NCBI GenBank assembly: GCA_022560555.1
Contig: JADFSZ010000064.1
Coordinates: 1-8,834, forward strand
Direction: 5' to 3'
DNA: 8,834 nt
Origin: JADFSZ01 sp022560555 [NCBI: PVC group bacterium]
GTDB taxonomy: Bacteria > GCA-001730085 > JADFSZ01
Made by a program: the position numbers and the translations under genes
Notes under the pieces: model-generated
The model's database searches: none
Told to the model about the DNA's origin: nothing
What the model saw: the letters and a program-made list of their open reading frames with translations, nothing else
In this document: in pieces, positions 1 to 4,846 of the stretch
Layout: each line of letters starts with the position of its first letter
Position numbering within the stretch: the stretch's first letter is position 1

Positions 1-242
1 AAATTGATGTTTATCACAGTCCCTGTTTTGTTCATCGCTTTTAGTAAAATCCCGCTCGTACAGCCAATGTCCACAATGGACGTATTTTGATTAAACAATT
101 CCGGAAAACATTTTTTGAAATATTGATACAACCGATAAAAACGTATTTGATTGATGTAAATATCCGGATGTGCCTCACTTTGGCGCATCGGTTCATACAA
201 ATAATGCCTTTTAACGGTTTCATACGGGAACAATTGGGTCAT
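1..242 (-). CDS. Class I SAM-dependent methyltransferase, partial (C-terminal part beyond window edge)
   Basis: An open frame enters from the left edge and reads on the minus strand from an ATG at 242. The visible 80 residues contain a helical, aromatic-rich stretch (HYLYEPMRQ, QIRFYRLYQYFKK) followed by SIVDIGCTSGILL, which matches motif I of class I methyltransferases (hydrophobic-D-I-G-C-x-x-G). This is the loop that binds the S-adenosylmethionine ribose and methionyl part. The catalytic half lies outside the window, so the substrate cannot be named. Its position downstream of a sugar-phosphate transferase suggests a sugar or glycan methyltransferase of a surface-polysaccharide locus, which is inference. 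The same frame continues upstream to an ATG at 392 but is interrupted by a stop at 291-293 (see the adjacent entry), so ATG 242 may be an artificial start. It has no clear ribosome binding site. The methyltransferase fold is fairly sure, the gene boundary is not. Confidence 0.62.
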   Translation of the reverse strand, partial: MTQLFPYETVKRHYLYEPMRQSEAHPDIYINQIRFYRLYQYFKKCFPELFNQNTSIVDIGCTSGILLKAMNKTGTVININ

Positions 243-392
243 TCCGGGTAAATTATTAATAAGGTTTTTTAAGCGTATGAAGAAGCGTTTTTAACGATTC
301 AAAATAGTGCACTTGTGATACACCCTTCGCACCGATTTTACAATAATCGGCGGAATGAAGTCATAAACATTGATCTTTAACTGTCTTTTCAT
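243..392 (-). pseudogene. Disrupted 5' end of the methyltransferase gene
   Basis: From ATG 392 the minus strand encodes a 33-residue peptide beginning MKRQLKINVYDFIPPIIVKS and ending at an in-frame TAA (291-293). Past this stop the frame is the same as that of the methyltransferase at 1-242. The neighbouring frame across the interruption reads a more protein-like QVHYFESLKTLLHTLKK before its own stop near 250. This pattern fits two compensating indels, one near the GTAAAA or TATCACAAG stretch (about 310-330) and one at the A6 run near 264-269, rather than a single nonsense mutation. The opening xDFIPPIxxK resembles the N-terminus of some sugar-locus methyltransferases (for example the TIGR04325/LIC12133 type), a recollection I cannot test here. 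It is either a real decayed gene start or a homopolymer sequencing error. An in-frame TAA lies just upstream of ATG 392, so the gene does not start further out. Confidence 0.5.
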
Positions 393-565
393 GTCTGTTG
401 TTTATGCCGAAAACCCAACCGTCAATCCAAAGAATAAATACAAATGCGTTTCTTCCCTGCCCAGCTCCGCCCTGTCAGTCACATTTTATCCGTGACCTAC
501 AAAGATTTCTTTCATCGAAATAGCTTCTTAATTAATCCTTCTTTACCATTTACTATGTGCTTCCT
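393..565. other. Intergenic gap between sugar transferase and methyltransferase
   Basis: This 173-base AT-rich gap separates two minus-strand genes. I see no convincing promoter, no ribosome binding site before ATG 392 and no terminator with a U-tract. The only structure is a 5-bp stem (GTCAC 478-482 with GTGAC 492-496), too weak to call. The methyltransferase could therefore belong to the same transcript as the two genes upstream of it. Confidence 0.4.
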
Positions 566-1237
566 TTACAGTCCTTCTGCCCGAAATACAGTTTTAACCG
601 AGCTAAACATAATCCCAATATCGTATAAAAAGCTTTTCCACACCGATTGAGTCAAAATACGATCGATATATTCATAATCTAAAGCTCGTTCTTCTTCTAA
701 ATTTTTATATATTCCCTTATGAATCTGAGTCCAGCCCGTTAAGCCTGCTTTCATAATTTTTTTCCGGTAAATTCCCTGCTTAATTTCTTCATTGTAATCA
801 TCTACCGGCCAGGGACGCGGCCCAACAAAACTGATTTCACCTTTTAAGATATGGATCAACTGAAGAATTTCATCTAGATAATACTTTTTTAAATATCGTC
901 CGACATGCGTCACATTTTTATCATCACGTTCCATATCCTTTATTTTATTGATACGACCTTGTTTGTTTCGCATTTCTTTTAAGATAGAATACTGGATAAT
1001 TCTGAACTTAATCAGCCGAAAAACTTTTCCTTCAGATATGCGATCCTCAAAATACAGTATCGGCCCCTGATCTTCTTTCCAAATCCATCCCGAACATTTT
1101 AATAGAATAGCGATCACTAAAAAAAGAGGTGATAGAAAAAGGATTAAAAGAAAGGAAAATATTTTATCAAATATGTTTTTCACTATGGAATACCTGATTG
1201 GATCCTTGTACGAATCGTATTTTATTGTTGGGCTCAT
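566..1237 (-). CDS. Bacterial sugar transferase (monotopic phosphoglycosyl transferase, WbaP/PglC type)
   Basis: This 223-residue protein transfers a sugar 1-phosphate from a UDP-sugar to undecaprenyl phosphate, the first membrane step of polysaccharide or glycan assembly on the cytoplasmic face. Residues 22-47 form the single hydrophobic re-entrant helix of the family. The conserved core follows: GPILYFEDR (59-67), VFRLIKFRI (72-80), LDEILQL (121-127) with the Asp-Glu catalytic pair at 122-123, GEISFVGPRP (133-142) and AGLTGWTQIHKG (164-175). The length is typical of short PglC/WcaJ-core enzymes, and the multi-helix N-terminal part of WbaP is absent. Deviations: the usual PGLTG reads AGLTG and KFRSM/T reads KFRII. 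Its ATG overlaps the stop of the upstream regulator gene (ATGA, 4-nt overlap) and no Shine-Dalgarno sequence is visible, so translational coupling is likely. The sugar specificity cannot be read from sequence; the neighbouring wecB makes an N-acetylhexosamine donor plausible. The family is sure. Confidence 0.9.
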   Translation of the reverse strand: MSPTIKYDSYKDPIRYSIVKNIFDKIFSFLLILFLSPLFLVIAILLKCSGWIWKEDQGPILYFEDRISEGKVFRLIKFRIIQYSILKEMRNKQGRINKIKDMERDDKNVTHVGRYLKKYYLDEILQLIHILKGEISFVGPRPWPVDDYNEEIKQGIYRKKIMKAGLTGWTQIHKGIYKNLEEERALDYEYIDRILTQSVWKSFLYDIGIMFSSVKTVFRAEGL

Positions 1238-1716
1238 AAGAATTTTGTAATTGTGTTAAATAAAGTTTGCATCTTCTTTTGATTTTTTTGCAAATATTTC
1301 ATCCTTTTTTCAAAAAATTCGGCTAAGGATTTATCTTCAGGCCTTGTCCACTCATAGTCTTTGTGATTCGTTTCACTGATTTCTCCGAGCATTCTCAAAC
1401 GCCGATTTATGGCATCTAAAAGCCGTTTGTTAACGATTTTTTTAAAATCAACTTCGGCCTCATAATAATCCCTTCGGTCTCCTTTAACCCAAACGCGATT
1501 GCACCCTCCCCACTTTTCCAGCTCCCGGATGTTGATACTGATACTTCCTTTACTGACATGGAGCGCGTTCATTATATCATTTAGACTCAGAGGTTTAGGG
1601 CTAAGATAAAGAACAGCATGTATTTGACCGAATATCTTGCTAAATCCGAATAAAGAGGAAAGAAAACCAAACTTCTCAACAAACTGGTCATGCGTTTCTT
1701 TTAATTTTGCATGCAT
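1234..1716 (-). CDS. GbsR/MarR-family transcriptional regulator
   Basis: This 160-residue DNA-binding protein belongs to the GbsR branch of the MarR superfamily. Residues 42-69 (PLSLNDIMNALHVSKGSISINIRELEKW by position) form the winged helix-turn-helix, with recognition helix SKGSISINIREL. Residues 70-88 (GGCNRVWVKGDRRDYYEAE) form the wing and carry the W-x-K-G-D-R-R-D-Y-Y pattern typical of this branch. Residues 130-157 look like a charged dimerisation helix. The founding member, Bacillus GbsR, represses betaine synthesis genes; here the partner is a sugar transferase, so the signal is probably different. A GAGG ribosome binding site (1724-1727) lies 7 nt before ATG 1716. The gene has its own promoter, and an inverted and direct repeat cluster sits over its predicted transcription start, so it likely controls itself together with the downstream transferase. 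Family assignment is strong; target and ligand are inferred or unknown. Confidence 0.85.
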   Translation of the reverse strand: MHAKLKETHDQFVEKFGFLSSLFGFSKIFGQIHAVLYLSPKPLSLNDIMNALHVSKGSISINIRELEKWGGCNRVWVKGDRRDYYEAEVDFKKIVNKRLLDAINRRLRMLGEISETNHKDYEWTRPEDKSLAEFFEKRMKYLQKNQKKMQTLFNTITKFL

Positions 1717-1739
1717 GGGGCACCCTCGTAGGTTTATAA

Positions 1740-1766
1740 CGTTTAGAATGTACTAAACGATACTAA
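1740..1766. promoter_or_regulatory. Candidate operator of the GbsR-type regulator
   Basis: The perfect inverted repeat CGTTTAG-N6-CTAAACG occupies 1740-1759. It overlaps a pair of direct repeats TACTAA at 1751-1756 and 1761-1766, exactly 10 bp (one helical turn) apart. The cluster lies at and just downstream of the predicted start of the regulator's transcript, where a bound protein would block initiation. MarR-type dimers bind short palindromes in such places, so autorepression is the simplest reading. That this regulator is the binder is inference. Confidence 0.5.
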
Positions 1767-1768
1767 TC

Positions 1769-1798
1769 TATATAACCTATTTTCCCGTCTGTTGTCAA
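1769..1798 (-). promoter_or_regulatory. Sigma70-type promoter of the regulator-sugar transferase operon
   Basis: Read on the minus strand there is a perfect -35 TTGACA (complement of 1793-1798), an 18-nt spacer and a TATATA -10 (1769-1774). Transcription would start near 1762, about 45 nt before the regulator's ATG. The -35 is exact; the -10 matches 4 of 6 consensus positions. Confidence 0.6.
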
Positions 1799-1840
1799 CT
1801 AAAAAAAAGGGACCGACCATAAAATCGCATTTCAGGCAAC

Positions 1841-1869
1841 TTGACAAATATCAATGGATTAGGTAGTAT
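1841..1869 (+). promoter_or_regulatory. Strong sigma70-type promoter of wecB
   Basis: A perfect -35 TTGACA (1841-1846), a 17-nt spacer and a TAGTAT -10 (1864-1869) point to transcription starting near 1876, about 30 nt before the wecB start. The -35 is part of a small inverted repeat, TTGA-N6-TCAA (1841-1854). The two divergent -35 boxes are 42 bp apart. Confidence 0.68.
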
Positions 1870-1905
1870 TGCGCTTCAGTTTCTGCTTGAAAATGCTATG
1901 GATTC

Positions 1906-3042
1906 ATGATGCCTATGCGAAAAGCAAAAATTCTTCATATTGTGGGAGCTCGGCCGAATTTTGTCAAAATCGCGCCTCTGATGGACGAGCTTCATCGCCA
2001 CAGATCATCCTTCACTCAAAAATTGGTCCACACCGGACAACATTATGGCTCCAATATGTCTGATCCGTTTTTCAAGGACCTGAATATAATCAGACCAGAT
2101 CATAATCTGAACGTCCAATCAGGGACCCATGCCGTACAAACAGCCAAAATGATGATGAGGATTGAGCCCATCCTTCGGAAATATAAACCTGATCTGGTCG
2201 TCGTTGTCGGTGATGTGAATTCAACATTGGCGGGGGCCCTCACAGCTTCAAAATTAGGAATCCCTCTTGCCCATATCGAGTCGGGATTACGCAGTTTTGA
2301 CCGGACCATGCCTGAAGAAATCAACCGCTTGTTAACCGACCGTTTATCTTCATTTCTTTTCACAACTTCTCCCGAAGCAAAAACAAATTTAATAAATGAA
2401 GGTGTTTCAGAGTCAAACATCTTTTATACCGGGAACATTATGATAGATACTCTTTTTAAGCTCCGGTCTCGATGGGGGAAAAGCCGAATATTGAACAAGC
2501 TTGGATTGATGAATGGAAAAAAAACCATGGACTACATCCTCCTCACCCTCCATCGTCCGTCTAATGTGGATGACAAAAAATCTTTACAGGAAGTCTTTCG
2601 TGCGTTAAAAGCGATCCCATGTCACATACCCATTGTTTATCCTGTTCATCCCCGAACAAAAAAATCCATCCAAAAACTTGGCCTATCCGGACAAATGCAT
2701 CAAATAGTAAATATGATCCGGATATCTCCTCTCGGATATCTGGATTTTATGAAGCTTATGAGTCAATCTTTATGCGTATTGACGGATTCCGGAGGTGTCC
2801 AGGAAGAAACGACTGTTCTCGACATTCCATGTTTAACGCTAAGATCAAATACGGAACGTCCGATTACTGTGACAAAAGGCACAAATGTTTTAGTCGGCAC
2901 TCAATCGCACAGGATGATCAAGGAGATCCGCGATATCTTAGATGGTAAGAAGAAAAAAGGTAAAATTCCAAAGTATTGGGACGGAAAATCAGCCAAGCGT
3001 ATTGTCAATGTTCTTAAGCAAAATCTGGCGAGTCTCATATAA
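1906..3042 (+). CDS. wecB: UDP-N-acetylglucosamine 2-epimerase (non-hydrolysing)
   Basis: This 378-residue cytoplasmic enzyme interconverts UDP-GlcNAc and UDP-ManNAc, supplying ManNAc or ManNAcA for surface polysaccharide. The full family pattern is present: GARPNFVKIAPL (14-25), HTGQHYGSNMSDPFF (42-56), VVGDVNST (100-107), HIESGLRS (123-130), MPEEINR (135-141), LLTLHRPSN (212-220), YPVHPRT (245-251) and TDSGGVQEE (293-301). By position in these motifs, the catalytic residues of E. coli WecB (Asp95, Glu117, Glu131, His213) correspond to Asp103, Glu125, Glu137 and His216, so the enzyme should be active. Length is normal. In-frame ATGs occur at 1906, 1909 and 1915; only a weak GGA precedes them, so the start is uncertain by three codons. 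No wecC-type dehydrogenase follows, so further conversion must be encoded elsewhere. It is divergent from the GbsR-type regulator and has its own promoter. Function is sure. Confidence 0.95.
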   Translation: MMPMRKAKILHIVGARPNFVKIAPLMDELHRHRSSFTQKLVHTGQHYGSNMSDPFFKDLNIIRPDHNLNVQSGTHAVQTAKMMMRIEPILRKYKPDLVVVVGDVNSTLAGALTASKLGIPLAHIESGLRSFDRTMPEEINRLLTDRLSSFLFTTSPEAKTNLINEGVSESNIFYTGNIMIDTLFKLRSRWGKSRILNKLGLMNGKKTMDYILLTLHRPSNVDDKKSLQEVFRALKAIPCHIPIVYPVHPRTKKSIQKLGLSGQMHQIVNMIRISPLGYLDFMKLMSQSLCVLTDSGGVQEETTVLDIPCLTLRSNTERPITVTKGTNVLVGTQSHRMIKEIRDILDGKKKKGKIPKYWDGKSAKRIVNVLKQNLASLI

Positions 3043-3074
3043 CTCGAAATGACTCCCCCAAGAACCCAAAAAAA

Positions 3075-3087
3075 TTCATGACATGAA
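3075..3087. repeat. Short palindrome upstream of the HAMP gene
   Basis: TTCATG-A-CATGAA is a perfect 13-base palindrome in the 113-base gap after wecB, 32 bases before the -35 of the next gene. It could be an operator half or chance; a single copy in AT-rich DNA carries little weight. Confidence 0.25.
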
Positions 3088-3095
3088 AATCGTAC

Positions 3096-3134
3096 CACTT
3101 CAGGGCTATTGATAAATATTGACAAGCTGAAGTG
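3096..3134. repeat. 8-bp inverted repeat flanking the -35 of the HAMP gene promoter
   Basis: CACTTCAG (3096-3103) and CTGAAGTG (3127-3134) are perfect inverted arms separated by 23 bases. The right arm falls in the spacer between -35 and -10, and the -35 lies in the loop. No U-tract follows, so this is a poor terminator for wecB. An operator, or a hairpin in a read-through transcript from wecB, is more plausible. Confidence 0.4.
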
Positions 3135-3147
3135 ATTATAGTATAAA
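3119..3147 (+). promoter_or_regulatory. Near-consensus sigma70 promoter of the HAMP-domain gene
   Basis: TTGACA (3119-3124), a 17-nt spacer and TATAAA (3142-3147) form the best promoter in the window. Transcription would begin around 3154, one or two bases before the ATG at 3156, giving an essentially leaderless mRNA. The SD-like AAAGG (3145-3149) overlaps the -10 and so could serve only transcripts started further upstream, for example from the wecB promoter. Confidence 0.65.
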
Positions 3148-3155
3148 GGCTTATC

Positions 3156-3779
3156 ATGAAAATCGGCGGTAAAATCATCCGAACACAATATCTTGTCGAT
3201 AAGCGCTACCAAGTGCGTCATATTGTCTACGTGGGACTGATAATCTTTGTCAGCTGTATGATTTTAGGCTATCTCGTTTATCTTGGATCCTGGGCATATG
3301 CGGTCAACAAAACTCTTCAGAGCGTAAATCTGTATCCGGGGGAGCACTTAACCCTCGTCACCAAAACTTTTCTCATTAAAAGCGCAACATTTATTCTGGT
3401 GCTATCTCTAGTATTTGCCTGTCTTTGGAGCTTATTATTTTCTCACAAAATTGCAGGGCCTGCGTTGCGATTTAAAAAAACATTGGATGAAATCGCGTCA
3501 GGAAGGAAATCCCGCATTATCAAACTACGCAAAGGAGATTACCTAAAAGATCTCGCATCATCTTTCAACACAACCCTGGAATCCATAGAATCACGGAATG
3601 AAAGCCAGCTAACTCTGATCCATAAAATGCAAAAAGAGCTCCAGCAGTTAATTCAACTAACTCAAAGCTCAACACCATCCGAATCAGAAATCAAAACAAT
3701 CGCGCAGGATTTGGCAAGCAATATGGAGCACCTTCAAAAACTTTCTTCCACAATAGATCCCCCCACGCTTCAAAAATAA
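3156..3779 (+). CDS. Two-helix membrane protein with HAMP domain and no output domain
   Basis: This 207-residue protein has a basic N-terminus, a first membrane helix (about 23-48), a short outside loop (about 50-74), a second membrane helix (about 76-95) and then a HAMP-like segment: HKIAGPALRFKKTLDEIASG (97-116) and IKLRKGDYLKDLASSF (122-137). The GP-x-x-R-F and R-K-G-D-x-L-x-D-L-A-x-x-F-N patterns are the usual signature. HAMP modules pass signals across the membrane to kinase, cyclase or methyl-accepting domains, but here only a predicted coiled-coil tail (about 140-200) follows. The extracytoplasmic loop is too short for a classic sensor domain. It may work with a partner kinase or be a structural or adaptor protein; I cannot assign a function. 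It follows wecB by 113 bases, has its own strong promoter, and ends at a terminator. The start ATG 3156 is the only ATG before the first helix. Confidence 0.82.
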   Translation: MKIGGKIIRTQYLVDKRYQVRHIVYVGLIIFVSCMILGYLVYLGSWAYAVNKTLQSVNLYPGEHLTLVTKTFLIKSATFILVLSLVFACLWSLLFSHKIAGPALRFKKTLDEIASGRKSRIIKLRKGDYLKDLASSFNTTLESIESRNESQLTLIHKMQKELQQLIQLTQSSTPSESEIKTIAQDLASNMEHLQKLSSTIDPPTLQK

Positions 3780-3810
3780 AAAGGCATGCCCATAAGACAT
3801 GCCTTTCTTT
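3780..3810. terminator. Bidirectional rho-independent terminator between the HAMP gene and ilvE
   Basis: Perfect 9-bp arms AAAGGCATG (3780-3788) and CATGCCTTT (3798-3806) enclose a 9-base loop. On the plus strand the stem is followed by CTTT just after the HAMP gene stop. On the minus strand it is followed by a long T-rich run (complement of about 3770-3782). It therefore serves both convergent genes, with the better U-tract for ilvE. Confidence 0.85.
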
Positions 3811-3837
3811 AATGAAGGGTATATATTTTATTTAAAT

Positions 3838-4761
3838 TTAGAGATATTTGAGCCAACCAAAGAGATCCGGCTCCTCCCCTTTGACTAATCGAAAAAAACG
3901 TTCTTGAATCTTCTCCGTGATCGGCCCCCTCTTTCCATTCCCAATCGGAATCTTATCAACACTCCGAATGGGGGTAATTTCGGCAGCTGTCCCGGTAAAA
4001 AAGGCTTCATCCGCTATAGTGAGAAATTCTCTCGGTATATTTTCCTCGATAACCTCAATTTCCATATCCCGGGCTAATACTTTCACTACGTCCCGTGTTA
4101 TCCCAAGCAGTATAGAGGCTCCCATAGGAGGCGTATAAATTTTTCCGTCACGAATGATAAAAATATTTTCTCCGCTTCCCTCCGAAATCATCCCATGGCT
4201 GTCAAGAATGATCGATTCCGCATATCCGTCAAGAACCGCCTCCATTTTCATCAGTTGAGAATGAAGATAGTTTCCGGCCGCTTTCGCCATAGCCGGAAAC
4301 GTATTCGGCGCGATACGATTCCAAGAAGAGAACTTCACATCAATCCCGGCCTCTATACTGTCGGCACCGAGATACGCCCCCCATTCCCAAACCGCAATAG
4401 AAACGTGAATCGGAGATGACAATGGATTCAGTCCGAGATCTCCAAGGCCCCGAAAAACAAACGGACGTACATAACAAGCATCAAAATTATTAGCCCTAAC
4501 CGTCTCACAAACTTTATCACAAAATTCTTTCTGTGAGAGGGGGATGTCCATTCGATAAATCTTCGCCGATTCGTAGAGACGGCGTATGTGGGGCTCCAGG
4601 CGAAAAATAGCGGACCCTTTTTTCGTCTTATACGTACGCAACCCTTCAAATACACAGGATCCATAGTGAAGGGCATGACTCAAGATGCTCACCTGCGCAT
4701 TCTCAAAATCTATGGTTTTTCCGTCAAACCAAACTTTTTTTCCAAAATTCAATCCAGCCAT
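3838..4761 (-). CDS. ilvE: Branched-chain amino acid aminotransferase
   Basis: This 307-residue PLP fold-type IV enzyme exchanges amino groups between leucine, isoleucine or valine and 2-oxoglutarate in the cytoplasm. The BCAT pattern is complete: HALHYGSCVFEGLRTY (29-44), YVRPFVFRG (97-105), the PLP lysine at 160 in PAMAKAAGNYLHS (156-168), class IV signature SEGSGENIFIIRDGKI (193-208) and GTAAEITPI (257-265). Y-G-x-x-x-F-E-G together with G-T-A-A-E favours BCAT over D-amino-acid transaminase or aminodeoxychorismate lyase. Length is normal. An AAAAGG ribosome binding site lies about 9 nt before ATG 4761. It follows the TPR gene on the same strand by 85 bases but has its own promoter there, and it ends at the bidirectional terminator. 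Its keto acid from valine, 2-ketoisovalerate, is the pantoate precursor, which links it loosely to panC and panD on the same strand. Function is sure. Confidence 0.95.
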   Translation of the reverse strand: MAGLNFGKKVWFDGKTIDFENAQVSILSHALHYGSCVFEGLRTYKTKKGSAIFRLEPHIRRLYESAKIYRMDIPLSQKEFCDKVCETVRANNFDACYVRPFVFRGLGDLGLNPLSSPIHVSIAVWEWGAYLGADSIEAGIDVKFSSWNRIAPNTFPAMAKAAGNYLHSQLMKMEAVLDGYAESIILDSHGMISEGSGENIFIIRDGKIYTPPMGASILLGITRDVVKVLARDMEIEVIEENIPREFLTIADEAFFTGTAAEITPIRSVDKIPIGNGKRGPITEKIQERFFRLVKGEEPDLFGWLKYL

Positions 4762-4804
4762 AGCTTTATAACCTTTTCTTTATCTGTTCGTTAACACCGC
4801 TGAC

Positions 4805-4833
4805 ATTGTATAGAATCATCCATCGTCTGGCAA
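4805..4833 (-). promoter_or_regulatory. ilvE: Sigma70-type promoter of ilvE
   Basis: On the minus strand TTGCCA (complement of 4828-4833), a 17-nt spacer and TACAAT (complement of 4805-4810) each match the consensus at five of six positions. Transcription would begin near 4798, about 37 nt before the ilvE ATG. No terminator is visible between the TPR gene stop (4847) and this promoter, so read-through from upstream is also possible. Confidence 0.62.
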
Positions 4834-4846
4834 TCAAAATCTGAAT

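Noticed and set aside
478-496. Small hairpin GTCAC/GTGAC between the sugar transferase and methyltransferase
   Set aside because: Only five base pairs, a nine-base loop and no U-tract on either strand; not a supportable terminator.
1869-2063. Second open frame on the plus strand over the start of wecB
   Set aside because: It overlaps the conserved wecB N-terminus in another frame and its translation resembles no protein.
4428-4676. 82-codon open frame on the minus strand inside ilvE
   Set aside because: Same-strand shadow in another frame of a gene whose catalytic motifs are all intact.
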